Below, in pieces: positions 12,299-25,957 of a DNA stretch of 64,000 nucleotides; within the stretch, counting starts at the first letter, position 1; the number at the start of each line of letters is the position of its first letter. Below the pieces are notes generated by a model, which was not told the origin of the DNA, did no database searches, and saw only the letters and a list, made by a program, of their open reading frames with translations. The stretch comes from Streptomyces sp. DSM 15324. GTDB lineage: Bacteria; Actinomycetota; Actinomycetes; Streptomycetales; Streptomycetaceae. Both the position numbers and the translations under genes were made by a program. The stretch spans positions 667,966 through 731,965 of the forward strand of contig NZ_KQ949025.1 in assembly GCF_001514285.1 (NCBI RefSeq), written 5' to 3'.

Positions 12299-13327
12299 TT
12301 ACGTTCGCGAACCCGATCGCTGGTGTGGTACCGGGGTTTCCCCGCCCTTCGCCTGCGTGTCCACCGCGGTGTCCCGCGCCGTGTCGCTGCCGACGAAATA
12401 CGTGGGGCGGTTCTGCACGGCCGTATAGATGCGGCCCACGTACTCGCCGAGCAGGCCCACGCAGATCAGCTGGACCGCGCCGATGAACAGGACGCCGATG
12501 AACAGGGAGGTCCAGCCGGGGACCGTGTGGTCCAGGAAGTGGGCGCCCAGGGTGTACGCCATCAGCCCCACGCACACCAGGAACGCGAAGCCGCCGAGCC
12601 AGGTGGCGATGCGCAGCGGGGCCGCGGAGAACCCCGTGACGCTGTCCACGGCGAGCCGGATCATCCGGCCCAGCGGGTACTTGCTCTCCCCGGCCGGGCG
12701 CGGAGCGCGCTCGTACGTCACCTGCCCGCTGGGGAAGCCGAGCCAGGGCACCAGGAGCCGGTAGACGCGCTGCTGGTCGGGGAGCGCCTTGAGGGCGTCC
12801 ACGGCGGGCCGGCCGAGCAGCCGGAAGTCACCGGCCTGGGAGGGCACCCCCGGCCCCGCCAGCCGCCGCACAAGCCGGTAGTACACCCCCGCGGTCCACC
12901 GCTTGAAGCCGGTGTCGCTGGCCCGGTCGGCGCGGATGCCGTACACGATGTCGAGCCCCTCGCCCCGGGCCAGGGCGAGCATCTCGGGGATCTTCTCCGG
13001 CGGGTCCTGGAGGTCGGCGTCGATACTGACGACATAGGCGCCGAGGGCGCGGTCCAGTCCGGCGGTGAGGGCGGCCTGGTGGCCGGAGTTGCGGCGCAGG
13101 CCGATGATCCGCAGCTCGGGCCAGCCGAGGCGGAAGGCGGCGAGCAGCTGGGCGGTGCGGTCGGTGGAGCCGTCGTCGACCGCGACGACCTCATAGGCCT
13201 CCCCGAGACCGGCGAGGACCGGACGCAACCGACTGACCAGCGCCGGAAGGACCTCTTCCTCGTTGTACATGGGTATGACGACCGACAGCACGGTCGCACC
13301 GCTCACGGCATCCGGCTCGTTCGCCAC
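12299..13327 (-). CDS. Family 2 glycosyltransferase, membrane-anchored (GtrB/DPM1-like)
   Basis: The 342-residue enzyme probably moves a sugar from a nucleotide donor to polyprenyl phosphate at the membrane. The GT-A domain begins VLSVVIPMYNEEEVLPALV, with the acceptor motif VDDGSTDRT and the metal-binding SIDADLQDPPE. Two C-terminal helices (about 235-257 and 270-295) end in LLGEYVGRIY, the usual anchor of bactoprenol glucosyl/mannosyl transferases. The start is GTG 13327. It is divergent from a multi-helix glycosyltransferase gene that could use the lipid-linked sugar. Confidence 0.85.
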   Translation of the reverse strand: MANEPDAVSGATVLSVVIPMYNEEEVLPALVSRLRPVLAGLGEAYEVVAVDDGSTDRTAQLLAAFRLGWPELRIIGLRRNSGHQAALTAGLDRALGAYVVSIDADLQDPPEKIPEMLALARGEGLDIVYGIRADRASDTGFKRWTAGVYYRLVRRLAGPGVPSQAGDFRLLGRPAVDALKALPDQQRVYRLLVPWLGFPSGQVTYERAPRPAGESKYPLGRMIRLAVDSVTGFSAAPLRIATWLGGFAFLVCVGLMAYTLGAHFLDHTVPGWTSLFIGVLFIGAVQLICVGLLGEYVGRIYTAVQNRPTYFVGSDTARDTAVDTQAKGGETPVPHQRSGSRT

Positions 13328-13454
13328 GCACCCTCTCCCTCACCTGTGACGCACATGTGCGACTCTGGTGCGATCTTATGACCACGCTTCACGGTCGTCC
13401 GGACCACGGCTTCGACCCGGCCGTCCCGCGATCGTCCTAGGGGGGACCCCAGTC

Positions 13455-14732
13455 ATGAGCACGGCCCGCAGCGACGCGGCGACGGACTCCGCCACGCCCG
13501 ACGAGGGGCGGGAGCGGCCGCCGGGGCGCCGCAGGCTCGCCCTGCCGGACGGTCTCCGACCGTACCTCCTGCCGCTGCTCCTGTACGGCGTGACGAAGCT
13601 GGTCGGCCTGACCGTCTTCGCCTGGCTGCTGGAGTGGGCCGGCGACTACCGCACGAAGAACCCGCGTTTCGGCGGAGGCGCCCACTGGTGGGACGTCCTG
13701 GCCAGCTGGGACGGCTGGTGGTACCTCCAGGTCGCCGAGAAGGGGTACGACCCCCGGCCGCTCCAACCGCTCGCGCCGGGCGGGCTGTTCACCGTCCAGC
13801 AGAACTCGGTGGCGTTCTTCCCCCTCTACCCCGGGCTGACCAGGGGCGTCTCGGAGGTCACGGGCCTCGGTCTGTACGGCTCCGCGATCCTCGTGTCCGT
13901 CGTGGCGTCCTTCGTGGCCGCGGCCGGGATCTACGCCGTGGTCGCGGCGCTCGCGGGCGTGCGGGCGGGCACGATCGCGGCCGGGCTGTGGGCCGTGGTG
14001 CCCGGCGCGGGCGTGGAGTGGGCGGTCTACTCGGAGTCGGTGTTCGTCGCGATCGCGGCCTGGTGCTGCTACTGCGTGATGCGGGGGCGGTGGGTGGCGG
14101 CCGGACTGCTGGCCTTCCTCGCCGGACTGAACCGGCCGACGTCGGCCGCGCTCATAGGGGCGGTGGGCCTCGCCGCGATCGTGACGCTGGCGCGGCGGGA
14201 GAGCAGGCGCGAGCAGGGGATCTCCGGTCCGGTCTACGCGATGGTCGCCGCGCCGCTCGGACTGCTCACCTATGTCGCCTGGGTCGGGCTGAGCATGGGC
14301 GACCTGACCGCCTACTTCACGCTCCAGCGCGAGGGCTGGGCGCACTACTTCGACTTCGGCAAGTACACCCTGGACGTCCTCGGCAACACGGCGGTCGGGC
14401 ACAGCGACTATCTGTTCGCCTTCTCGGTGCCCGACCTGCTGGGCGTGCAGATCGTGCTGGCGCTGCCCTTCCTGATCGCGCTGATGCTCCGCAAGAGGCC
14501 ACCGCTGGTGCTGGTCGCCTATGCGCTGGCGTCGATCGTGACGGTCCTGGGCACCCAGCAGATGTTCGGCAACACGGGCAGGTACCTGCTGCCGCTGTTC
14601 CCGCTGCTGCTCGCGCCGGCGGCGGCGCTGAGCCGGCTGAAGTGGCCGAGCCTGGCGGTGTTCTTCGCGACGGCGTCGCTCGCGTCGGGGTGGTACGCGC
14701 ACTATGTGATCTTCGAGCTGGGCATCCCGTAG
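13455..14732 (+). CDS. Multi-pass glycosyltransferase (PIG-V/GT-C mannosyltransferase-like)
   Basis: This is a 425-residue integral membrane protein from ATG 13455, with GGGGGAC at the correct distance; the frame is open further upstream but lacks a site. About nine hydrophobic helices are visible. Near residues 80-100 the external loop reads VLASWDGWWYLQVAEKGYD, the D-x-x-W/Y pattern of PIG-V-like and related GT-C enzymes that use polyprenyl-phosphate sugars. Its neighbour, the divergent GT2 enzyme, makes such donors, so a shared glycan or glycoprotein pathway is plausible. The acceptor is unknown. Confidence 0.75.
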   Translation: MSTARSDAATDSATPDEGRERPPGRRRLALPDGLRPYLLPLLLYGVTKLVGLTVFAWLLEWAGDYRTKNPRFGGGAHWWDVLASWDGWWYLQVAEKGYDPRPLQPLAPGGLFTVQQNSVAFFPLYPGLTRGVSEVTGLGLYGSAILVSVVASFVAAAGIYAVVAALAGVRAGTIAAGLWAVVPGAGVEWAVYSESVFVAIAAWCCYCVMRGRWVAAGLLAFLAGLNRPTSAALIGAVGLAAIVTLARRESRREQGISGPVYAMVAAPLGLLTYVAWVGLSMGDLTAYFTLQREGWAHYFDFGKYTLDVLGNTAVGHSDYLFAFSVPDLLGVQIVLALPFLIALMLRKRPPLVLVAYALASIVTVLGTQQMFGNTGRYLLPLFPLLLAPAAALSRLKWPSLAVFFATASLASGWYAHYVIFELGIP

Positions 14733-14751
14733 GCCGCCCGGGGCGGGCCCG

Positions 14752-15294
14752 TCAGGGGGAGGACGAGACCGCCGCCATCATGATGACCATCAGGAAGAAC
14801 GCCCAGCCGGCCACCGACAGATAGCCCAGGATCAGGCCGGCCAGGGCGAACCCGTCGCCGCCCTCGCCGGAGCGGCGGATCTCGGCGCGCGCCTTGTGCC
14901 CGAGGATCACGGCCGGGATGCCGGTGAGCCCCATGGACATGGTGGTGAGGACACCGCAGACCATCGAGCCGACCGCCTTGCCGTTGGTGGGCGGGGGCGG
15001 GGCGGGCAGGAACGTGCGCGGGACGGGCGGGCCGTAGGCGGTCGGCGCGGCGAGCACCGACGGGACGGCCATCGGCCCCTGCGGGAGGTCGGAGATGACC
15101 AGTTGCAGCTCACCGACGGTACGGGCCTGGTAGGCGCGCTGCACCCGCTTCTCGAACTCGTCCTGCTGGAGGCGGCCTTCCCCGAAGCCCGCCCTGAGCA
15201 CGTCCACCGCGCGCTCGCGATCGGCGTGCGACGCGAGCATCGAAGCGCCGTTGGGCACCTGTCCCTGCGGCTGCCATGGCGACGGATACGACAC
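14752..15294 (-). CDS. DUF1707 and DUF4190-type membrane protein
   Basis: The protein is 180 residues from GTG 15294, chosen because GGGGGAG is spaced 6 bases from it; GTG 15300 abuts the site. Residues 20-70 form a DUF1707 domain ([20 protein letters not shown], then [21 protein letters not shown]). A Pro-rich linker follows, then two transmembrane helices with the DUF4190-like phrase [20 protein letters not shown]. Such proteins are abundant in Streptomyces and their role is unknown. It converges on the preceding glycosyltransferase gene. Confidence 0.8.
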   Translation of the reverse strand: MSYPSPWQPQGQVPNGASMLASHADRERAVDVLRAGFGEGRLQQDEFEKRVQRAYQARTVGELQLVISDLPQGPMAVPSVLAAPTAYGPPVPRTFLPAPPPPTNGKAVGSMVCGVLTTMSMGLTGIPAVILGHKARAEIRRSGEGGDGFALAGLILGYLSVAGWAFFLMVIMMAAVSSSP

Positions 15295-15628
15295 GGGCAC
15301 CTCCCCCCGGACGGCTGGTTGCCTCCATCATCTCTCAACGCGTCCGGGCCGCCCACGGTTCCGCCACCACCGCCGGCGTCTGCGCGGCCCCGGCCCCCCT
15401 GGCTCCGGCCCCCCTCGCCCCACGGCCGGCGGAGCCGGGGCCCGCCGCGTGGATCACACCGAACTTTGCGGCAGCAAAGTCCCGGCCGGGTCACGCCCCT
15501 GCCGGAGGGTCCGCGCCCCCGCGAGCCCCGCCCAATGCCCCGAGCCACCCCACCGGCCGGGGTTTTTTCCTGCCCCCAGGGCCCGATATGCCCCACATCG
15601 AAACAAGCTCCCCAGGGAGGCACCACCC
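15295..15628. other. Intergenic region between divergent genes
   Basis: This 334-base GC-rich gap separates the DUF1707 gene from the amidase. It contains C-rich tandem stretches and, 60 bases before the amidase start, a terminator-like CCCC/GGGG hairpin followed by six Ts (15548-15568). No further gene is supported. Confidence 0.5.
15548..15568 (+). terminator. Terminator-like element in amidase leader
   Basis: CCCC-ACCGGCC-GGGG is followed directly by TTTTTT on the plus strand. No plus-strand gene ends nearby, so it would act as an attenuator of the amidase transcript. The short stem makes it weak. Confidence 0.35.
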
Positions 15629-16498
15629 ATGGCCCACCCGCTCTCCGCCGACGCCCTCGTCGCCGCTCTGGACGCCGAGGGCGTCACCGTCGTCGAACAC
15701 ACCGGCTGGCGGACCCACAACCGCAACCACAAGGGCAGTTGGGGCCCGGTCAACGGCGTGATCATCCATCACACCGTCAGCTCCGGGACCACCCGCTCCG
15801 TCGAGATGTGCTTCCACGGCTATCCGGCCCTGCCCGGCCCCCTCTGCCACGGCGTGATAGCCAAGGACGGCACGGTCCACCTCGTCGGCAACGGCCGCGC
15901 CAACCACGCCGGCAGCGGCGACGGGGCCGTCCTGGAGGCCGTCGTCGCCGAACGGGCCACCCTGCCCGCACCCCATCGCAACGACACCGACGGCAACGTC
16001 CACTTCTACGGCTTCGAGTGCGTCAACCTCGGCGACGGCAGGGATCCCTGGCCCGAGGTCCAGCTGGAGGCCATGGTCCGGGCGGCCGCCGCGCTGTGCC
16101 GGGCGCACGGCTGGAGCGAGCGCTCGGTGATCGGGCACAAGGAGTGGACGAACACCAAGGTCGACCCCCGGGGCTTCTCGATGGCGAACTTCCGCTCCCG
16201 GGTCGCCACCCGGCTCGGACACCCGGTCCCGCCCGGCTCGCCCACCCCCGCCCACCAGCCCTTCCCCGGCACCGACTGGTTCCGCGGGAGCCCGAGGTCG
16301 GCGATCGTCACCGCGATGGGCCGGCGCCTGGTCGCCGTCGGCTGCTCCGCCTACACGCACGGCCCCGGCCCGCAGTGGACCGAGGCCGACCGGGCCTCGT
16401 ACGCCAAGTGGCAGCGCAAGCTCGGGTACACCGGCTCCGCCGCCGACGGCTGGCCGGGCCCCGCCTCCTGGGCCGCGCTGGAAGTCCCCCACGTCTGA
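15629..16498 (+). CDS. N-acetylmuramoyl-L-alanine amidase, endolysin-like
   Basis: This 289-residue protein starts at ATG 15629 behind AGGGAGG. Residues 20-190 form an Amidase_2/PGRP zinc domain: VNGVIIHHTVSSG supplies the first metal histidine, followed by GRANHAGSGDG and IGHKEWTNTKVDPRGF, which carries the second His and the catalytic Lys. The C-terminal 75 residues, ending DGWPGPASWAALEVPHV, match the peptidoglycan-binding-like tails of Streptomyces phage lysins. No signal peptide is visible, so export would need another route or lysis. It is convergent with rpoC across a shared terminator. Confidence 0.85.
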   Translation: MAHPLSADALVAALDAEGVTVVEHTGWRTHNRNHKGSWGPVNGVIIHHTVSSGTTRSVEMCFHGYPALPGPLCHGVIAKDGTVHLVGNGRANHAGSGDGAVLEAVVAERATLPAPHRNDTDGNVHFYGFECVNLGDGRDPWPEVQLEAMVRAAAALCRAHGWSERSVIGHKEWTNTKVDPRGFSMANFRSRVATRLGHPVPPGSPTPAHQPFPGTDWFRGSPRSAIVTAMGRRLVAVGCSAYTHGPGPQWTEADRASYAKWQRKLGYTGSAADGWPGPASWAALEVPHV

Positions 16499-16538
16499 GA
16501 AGCGAGGCCGCCGCGTCGGAGGCCCCGTGGGAGACGCC

Positions 16539-16579
16539 GAAGGGCGGTCACCCCGTGGGCAACGGGGTGACCGCCCTTC
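16539..16579. terminator. Bidirectional terminator between amidase and rpoC
   Basis: A 17-bp perfect stem (GAAGGGCGGTCACCCCG and its complement) surrounds a 7-base loop. It lies 40 bases after the amidase stop and 19 bases after the rpoC stop, so it can serve both convergent transcripts. Confidence 0.85.
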
Positions 16580-16597
16580 AACGCGTGCTACTCGTGC

Positions 16598-20494
<3,897 letters not shown>

Positions 20495-20552
20495 TATGCG
20501 TCAATCCCTCTCAGGGTTGTAAGTCTTGGGGTCTGAAACGGGGGTCCCGGGG

Positions 20553-20581
20553 CCGGAGGCCTTCTGGATGAAGGCCTCCGG
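20553..20581 (-). promoter_or_regulatory. rpoB-rpoC intercistronic hairpin
   Basis: A perfect 12-bp stem, CCGGAGGCCTTC with its complement around a 5-base loop, lies 8 bases after the rpoC-side end of rpoB's stop region and within the 94-base gap. It has no T-run, so it is more likely an RNA-stability or processing element than a terminator. Confidence 0.6.
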
Positions 20582-20588
20582 ACTCCCG

Positions 20589-23500
20589 TCAGACCTCTTC
20601 GACGCTGCTCGGCTCGCGCCGGGACAGGTCGATGCCGAGCTCCTCCGCAGCGCGGAAGACGTCCTCGTCGGTGTCACGCATCTCGATGGACATACCGTCG
20701 CTGGACAGCACCTCCACGTTCAGGCAGAGCGACTGCATCTCCTTGATGAGCACCTTGAAGGACTCGGGGATGCCGGGCTCGGGGATGTTCTCGCCCTTGA
20801 CGATGGCCTCGTAGACCTTCACGCGGCCGGTGACGTCGTCGGACTTGATGGTCAGCAGCTCCTGGAGGGCGTACGCGGCGCCGTAGGCCTCGAGGGCCCA
20901 CACCTCCATCTCACCGAAGCGCTGGCCACCGAACTGCGCCTTACCACCCAGCGGCTGCTGGGTGATCATCGAGTACGGGCCGGTCGAGCGGGCGTGCAGC
21001 TTGTCGTCGACCAGGTGGTGCAGCTTCAGGATGTACATGTAGCCGACCGAGATCGGGTCCGGGAACGGCTCACCGCTACGGCCGTCGAACAGCCGCGCCT
21101 TGCCGGACGGGAGCACCATGCGCTCGCCGTCGCGGTTGGGGATGGTGTGCTGGAGCAGACCCGCCAGCTCGTCCTCACGGGCGCCGTCGAAGACCGGGGT
21201 CGCGACGTTGGTGCCCGGGGCGACCTGGTCGGCGCCGATCGCCTGGAGGCGCTGCGCCCACTCGTCGGCGAGACCGGAGACGTCCCAGCCGCGGCTGGCG
21301 AGCCAGCCGAGGTGGATCTCCAGGACCTGTCCCGGGTTCATGCGGGACGGCACGCCGAGCGGGTTGAGGATGATGTCGACCGGGGTCCCGTCCTCGAGGA
21401 ACGGCATGTCCTCGATGGGCAGGATCTTGGAGATGACACCCTTGTTGCCGTGACGGCCGGCGAGCTTGTCACCGTCGGTGATCTTGCGCTTCTGCGCCAC
21501 GTACACGCGCACCAGCTGGTTCACACCGGGGGGAAGCTCGTCGCCCTCCTCGCGGTCGAAGACGCGTACGCCGATGACCTTGCCGGTCTCGCCGTGCGGC
21601 ACCTTCAGCGAGGTGTCACGGACCTCACGGGCCTTCTCACCGAAGATGGCGCGCAGCAGGCGCTCCTCCGGCGTCAGCTCGGTCTCACCCTTCGGGGTGA
21701 CCTTGCCGACGAGGATGTCACCGGCGATGACCTCGGCACCGATGCGGATGATGCCGCGCTCGTCGAGGTCGGCGAGGACCTCCTCGGAGACGTTCGGGAT
21801 GTCCCGGGTGATCTCCTCGGGGCCGAGCTTGGTGTCACGGGCGTCGACCTCGTGCTCCTCGATGTGGATCGAGGAGAGGACGTCGTCCTGCACGAGGCGC
21901 TGCGACAGGATGATCGCGTCCTCGTAGTTGTGACCCTCCCACGGCATGAACGCGACCAGCAGGTTCTTGCCGAGCGCCATCTCGCCGTTCTGGGTGGCCG
22001 GACCGTCGGCGAGGACCTGGCCCTCGATGATCCGGTCGCCCTCGTTGACGATGACCTTCTGGTTGACCGAGGTGCCCTGGTTGGAGCGGGCGAACTTGGC
22101 CAGGCGGTACGTGATGTACGTGCCGTCGTCGTTGGCCGTGGTGATGTAGTCCGCGGAGACCTCCTGGACCACACCCGCCTTCTCGGCCTTGACCACGTCG
22201 CCGGCGTCGACGGCGGAGCGGTACTCCATGCCGGTGCCGACGAGCGGGGACTCGCTCTTGATCAGCGGCACGGCCTGGCGCATCATGTTCGCGCCCATGA
22301 GGGCACGGTTGGCGTCGTCGTGCTCGAGGAACGGGATCATGGCGGTCGCGACCGACACCATCTGGCGCGGCGAGACGTCCATGTAGTCCACGTCGTCACC
22401 GGCGACGTAGTCGACCTCGCCGCCACGGCGGCGGACCAGGACGCGGTTCTCGGTGAAGCGCAGGTCGTCGTTGAGCGTGGCGTTGGCCTGCGCGATGACG
22501 TAGCGGTCCTCCTCGTCGGCGGTCAGGTAGTCCACCTCGTCGGTGACCTGGCCGTCGACGACCTTGCGGTACGGCGTCTCGACGAAACCGAACGCGTTGA
22601 CCCGGCCGTAGGAGGCGAGCGAGCCGATCAGACCGATGTTCGGGCCTTCGGGCGTCTCGATCGGGCACATGCGGCCGTAGTGCGAGGGGTGCACGTCACG
22701 GACCTCGAAGCCGGCCCGCTCACGGGAGAGACCACCCGGGCCGAGCGCCGACAGACGGCGCTTGTGGGTGAGACCCGACAGCGGGTTGTTCTGGTCCATG
22801 AACTGCGACAGCTGGCTGGTGCCGAAGAACTCCTTGATGGAGGCGACGACCGGCCGGATGTTGATCAGGGTCTGCGGCGTGATCGCCTCGACGTCCTGGG
22901 TGGTCATGCGCTCACGCACGACGCGCTCCATCCGCGCCAGACCCGTACGGACCTGGTTCTGGATGAGCTCGCCGACGCTGCGCAGACGACGGTTGCCGAA
23001 GTGGTCGATGTCGTCGGTCTCGACGACGATCGTCTGACCGCTGTCGCCGACCGTCTCGGTCTCGCCGGCGTGCAGCTTGACCAGGTACTTGATCGTCGCG
23101 ATGACGTCCTCGACGGTCAGGACACCGGCGTCCAGCGGCGCGTCCGCGGCCAGCTTCTTGTTGACCTTGTAGCGGCCGACCTTGGCGAGGTCGTAGCGCT
23201 TGGGGTTGAAGTAGAGGTTCTCGAGCAGCGTCTGCGCGGCCTCACGCGTGGGGGGCTCGCCCGGACGGAGCTTGCGGTAGATGTCGAGCAGCGCGTCGTC
23301 CTGGCCCTGGGTGTGGTCCTTCTCCAGGGTGGCGCGCATGGACTCGTACTCGCCGAACTCCTCGAGGATCTGCTCGGTCGTCCAGCCGAGCGCCTTCAGG
23401 AGGACGGTCACGGACTGCTTGCGCTTGCGGTCGATGCGGACGCCGACCATGTCGCGCTTGTCGATCTCCATCTCCAGCCAGGCACCCCGGGACGGGATGA

Positions 23501-24074
23501 TCTTGGCGGAGAAGATGTCCTTGTCGGACGTCTTGTCGATCGAGGAGTCGAAGTAGACACCCGGCGAACGGACCAGCTGCGACACGACGACACGCTCGGT
23601 GCCGTTGATGACGAAGGTGCCCTTGTTGGTCATGAGCGGGAAGTCGCCCATGAAGACCGTCTGGGACTTGATCTCGCCGGTCTCGTTGTTGGTGAACTCG
23701 GCCGTCACGAAGAGCGGAGCCGCGTACGTGAAGTCGCGCTCCTTGCACTCGTCGATGCTGTTCTTCGGCGGCTCGAAACGGTGGTCGCGGAAGGTCAGCG
23801 ACATCGACCCGGAGAAGTCCTCGATCGGAGAGATCTCCTCGAAGATCTCCTCGAGGCCGGACTTGGTGGGGACGTCCTGACCGTTGTCCAGAGCCTCCTC
23901 GACCCGACTCTGCCAAGCGGTGTTGCCGAGCAGCCAGTCGAAGCTCTCGGTCTGCAGCGCGAGCAGGTTCGGAACCTCGAGAGGCTCCTTGATCTTTGCA
24001 AAAGAGATGCGCAGCGGGGCGGTGCTGGCGGCGTTGTTCGTATTCGCGGTCGAGGCGTTGCGCGAGGCGGCCAA
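20589..24074 (-). CDS. rpoB: DNA-directed RNA polymerase subunit beta
   Basis: The beta subunit is 1161 residues from TTG 24074 ([16 protein letters not shown]), with AAGGA 7 bases upstream. The frame is open further upstream but that part is not conserved, and 1161 is the known Streptomyces length. The rifampicin pocket is wild type: [20 protein letters not shown] followed by [12 protein letters not shown] keeps the Asp, His and Ser whose changes give resistance. It lies downstream of rplL in the rplJ-rplL-rpoB-rpoC cluster. Confidence 0.98.
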   Translation of the reverse strand: MAASRNASTANTNNAASTAPLRISFAKIKEPLEVPNLLALQTESFDWLLGNTAWQSRVEEALDNGQDVPTKSGLEEIFEEISPIEDFSGSMSLTFRDHRFEPPKNSIDECKERDFTYAAPLFVTAEFTNNETGEIKSQTVFMGDFPLMTNKGTFVINGTERVVVSQLVRSPGVYFDSSIDKTSDKDIFSAKIIPSRGAWLEMEIDKRDMVGVRIDRKRKQSVTVLLKALGWTTEQILEEFGEYESMRATLEKDHTQGQDDALLDIYRKLRPGEPPTREAAQTLLENLYFNPKRYDLAKVGRYKVNKKLAADAPLDAGVLTVEDVIATIKYLVKLHAGETETVGDSGQTIVVETDDIDHFGNRRLRSVGELIQNQVRTGLARMERVVRERMTTQDVEAITPQTLINIRPVVASIKEFFGTSQLSQFMDQNNPLSGLTHKRRLSALGPGGLSRERAGFEVRDVHPSHYGRMCPIETPEGPNIGLIGSLASYGRVNAFGFVETPYRKVVDGQVTDEVDYLTADEEDRYVIAQANATLNDDLRFTENRVLVRRRGGEVDYVAGDDVDYMDVSPRQMVSVATAMIPFLEHDDANRALMGANMMRQAVPLIKSESPLVGTGMEYRSAVDAGDVVKAEKAGVVQEVSADYITTANDDGTYITYRLAKFARSNQGTSVNQKVIVNEGDRIIEGQVLADGPATQNGEMALGKNLLVAFMPWEGHNYEDAIILSQRLVQDDVLSSIHIEEHEVDARDTKLGPEEITRDIPNVSEEVLADLDERGIIRIGAEVIAGDILVGKVTPKGETELTPEERLLRAIFGEKAREVRDTSLKVPHGETGKVIGVRVFDREEGDELPPGVNQLVRVYVAQKRKITDGDKLAGRHGNKGVISKILPIEDMPFLEDGTPVDIILNPLGVPSRMNPGQVLEIHLGWLASRGWDVSGLADEWAQRLQAIGADQVAPGTNVATPVFDGAREDELAGLLQHTIPNRDGERMVLPSGKARLFDGRSGEPFPDPISVGYMYILKLHHLVDDKLHARSTGPYSMITQQPLGGKAQFGGQRFGEMEVWALEAYGAAYALQELLTIKSDDVTGRVKVYEAIVKGENIPEPGIPESFKVLIKEMQSLCLNVEVLSSDGMSIEMRDTDEDVFRAAEELGIDLSRREPSSVEEV

Positions 24075-24238
24075 GAGGGGGTCCTTCCGAGGGCTCGGAC
24101 TCACTACGCGCGTACCGGCCCCTCTCCTGCACACGGAGACAGAAAATCCCAGGTCAGGGATGATCAAGTCGTCGATGTCAAGTGAGGGCAGACCCCTGGT
24201 GACGGACAGGGGACAGCTAACAGGCAGCGCAAAGGGTC

Positions 24239-24267
24239 AGTGTAGCCAACCGGCACACTGATGTCCA
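24239..24267 (-). promoter_or_regulatory. Candidate rpoB promoter
   Basis: On the minus strand TGGACA and TACACT are separated by 17 bases, about 165 bases before the rpoB start. Together with the terminator after rplL it suggests that rpoBC can be transcribed independently of rplJL. Confidence 0.6.
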
Positions 24268-24523
24268 GTCTCGTTTTTCAGAGACCCTTGCTGCCCTCAA
24301 CGCCTGCGCCACATGCCTGCCTTCAACGCGTTGATACTGCCCTCTTCGCCGTCGATCCATGCCTCGGATTCGGATCCTTGTGACGACGCGTCCTGAGAAT
24401 TGCGCGCTGCGTGCGGTTCGTCAAGGCCCCCCTGCGTAGAACCCGGGCCGCGGGAGACACGACGAAGATCACCATACCCCCCGCCGTCACGGGTGCAAGG
24501 CAACCGTGGCCGACCCCCGGCAA

Positions 24524-24565
24524 CGCCGAAGAGCGACCACCCGGATGGATGATCGCTCTTCGGCG
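24524..24565 (-). terminator. Terminator or attenuator after rplL
   Basis: A 13-bp perfect stem (CGCCGAAGAGCGA with its complement) encloses a 16-base loop, 58 bases past the rplL stop. Partial read-through into rpoB is common in this cluster. Confidence 0.75.
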
Positions 24566-24622
24566 CTTGGGCGTTACAGGCTCGCTGAGCCCGAGTTCCG
24601 GGCCTGGTGGGCCCGGAGGGTG

Positions 24623-25003
24623 TTACTTGACCTCGACGGAGGCGCCGGCACCCTTGAGGGCCTCGGCGGCCTTCTCCGCGGCGTCCTTGGCGACCTTCTC
24701 GAGAACGGGCTTCGGGGCGCCGTCCACGAGGTCCTTGGCCTCCTTCAGACCCAGCGAGGTCAGCTCACGCACGACCTTGATGACCTGGATCTTCTTGTCA
24801 CCCGCGCCGGTCAGGACGACGTCGAACTCGTCCTTCTCCTCCTCGGCCTCGACCGGGGCGCCGGGGACGGCGGGACCGGCGACGGCGACCGCAGCGGCGG
24901 CGGTGACGTCGAACTTCTCCTCGAACGCCTTCACGAACTCGGAGAGCTGGATCAGGGTCATGTTCTCGAACTCGGCGAGCAGTTCGTCCTGGGTGAGAGC
25001 CAT
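24623..25003 (-). CDS. rplL: 50S ribosomal protein L7/L12
   Basis: L7/L12 (126 residues) is the multi-copy stalk protein that recruits and activates translational GTPases. The N-terminal dimer domain ([20 protein letters not shown]) is followed by an Ala/Pro-rich hinge (about 35-55). The C-terminal domain contains [20 protein letters not shown], the conserved factor-binding face. It lies 127 bases after rplJ. Confidence 0.97.
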   Translation of the reverse strand: MALTQDELLAEFENMTLIQLSEFVKAFEEKFDVTAAAAVAVAGPAVPGAPVEAEEEKDEFDVVLTGAGDKKIQVIKVVRELTSLGLKEAKDLVDGAPKPVLEKVAKDAAEKAAEALKGAGASVEVK

Positions 25004-25130
25004 GATGGCTTTCCTTCCACTAATTTCGGCTGGTGCCGGATGTACATGTCTGGCGGGCGTACGATCGGCCCGCTACGACCCCCTGCGTCAGGCGAGCTGC
25101 CTGGCGCCGGCGGTCATTACGCGAGCCGAG

Positions 25131-25661
25131 TTACTCGGCACCGCCCTGCTCGGCCTGCTTGGCACGAAGCGCCTCCGCGGTGCGGACGAACTTCGACGGG
25201 AGCGCCTGGAAGACCTGAGCAGCCTGCGTCTGCTTGCCCTTCAGGGCGCCCGCCAGCTTGGCGAGCAGAACCTCGCGGGACTCGAGGTCCGCAAGCTTCT
25301 TGATCTCGTCGGCGGACAGCGCCTTGCCGTCAAGGACACCGCCCTTGATGACGAGGTTCGGGTTGTCCTTGGCGAAGTCACGAAGACCCTTCGCCGACAC
25401 CACCGGGTCACCGGTGACGAAGGCGACCGCCGTCGGACCGTTGAACAGGTCGTCGAGCGTCGTGATCCCGGCCTCGTTGGCCGCAATCTTGGTCAGCGTG
25501 TTCTTCACCACGGCGTACTGGGCGTTCTCACCGAGCGAGCGGCGCAGCGTCTTGAGCTGCGCCACGGTGAGACCCCGGTACTCGGTCAGCACGGCGGCGT
25601 TCGAGCTACGGAACTGCTCCGTGAGCTCGGCCACCGCGGCAGCCTTGTCGGGCCTTGCCAT
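25131..25661 (-). CDS. rplJ: 50S ribosomal protein L10
   Basis: L10 (176 residues) anchors L7/L12 dimers to 23S rRNA at the stalk base. It starts [20 protein letters not shown] with [18 protein letters not shown]. The C-terminal helix that binds L12 dimers ends in [12 protein letters not shown]. In many bacteria L10 with L12 represses its own operon by binding the leader; a structured leader lies just upstream here. Confidence 0.97.
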   Translation of the reverse strand: MARPDKAAAVAELTEQFRSSNAAVLTEYRGLTVAQLKTLRRSLGENAQYAVVKNTLTKIAANEAGITTLDDLFNGPTAVAFVTGDPVVSAKGLRDFAKDNPNLVIKGGVLDGKALSADEIKKLADLESREVLLAKLAGALKGKQTQAAQVFQALPSKFVRTAEALRAKQAEQGGAE

Positions 25662-25957
25662 AGAGCGTCGGCCTCCTTCCGGGTGATGAGGACCGCTCGG
25701 AAGGGGCTGGGACAGACGAAACGCCCCGGCGCAGGCGCACGGGGCGTAGCTCGACCGGACGAGAACCGTCGAAGGACGGAATCCGGGCCGGGAGCACTTC
25801 CACAGTCACCTGCGCGGGTCGTCCGCATATCAAGCGGATCCTTCGGCCACCGGACCCTCTTTCGAGAGCACGGCAACGACCAGCGGTCTTTGGCTTCGGT
25901 GGAAGCGTACGGGAGACGGACGGTGTCAAGCAAATCCGCCCGTACGGGGCCGCCGGC
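25662..25957 (-). promoter_or_regulatory. rplJ-rplL leader region (L10-leader-like)
   Basis: This 296-base region precedes rplJ. A hairpin with arms ACGCCCC and GGGGCGT (about 25722-25748) is followed on the minus strand by a short T-rich run. A TTGACA/TACGCT pair occurs at 25904-25929 but with only 14 bases between, so it is a weak promoter candidate. The position and structure fit an autogenous L10 leader, but I did not derive the full kink-turn fold. Confidence 0.5.

Larger units (their letters stand above)
24075..24622 (-). promoter_or_regulatory. rplL-rpoB intergenic region
   Basis: This 548-base gap contains the rplL terminator (24524-24565) and a good promoter candidate for rpoB (24239-24267). 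The rpoB leader would therefore be about 160 bases. No supported gene lies in the gap. Confidence 0.6.

Noticed and set aside
24075..24167. Extended N terminus of RpoB
   Set aside because: The extra residues are not conserved. TTG 24074 gives the known Streptomyces length with a well-spaced AAGGA.
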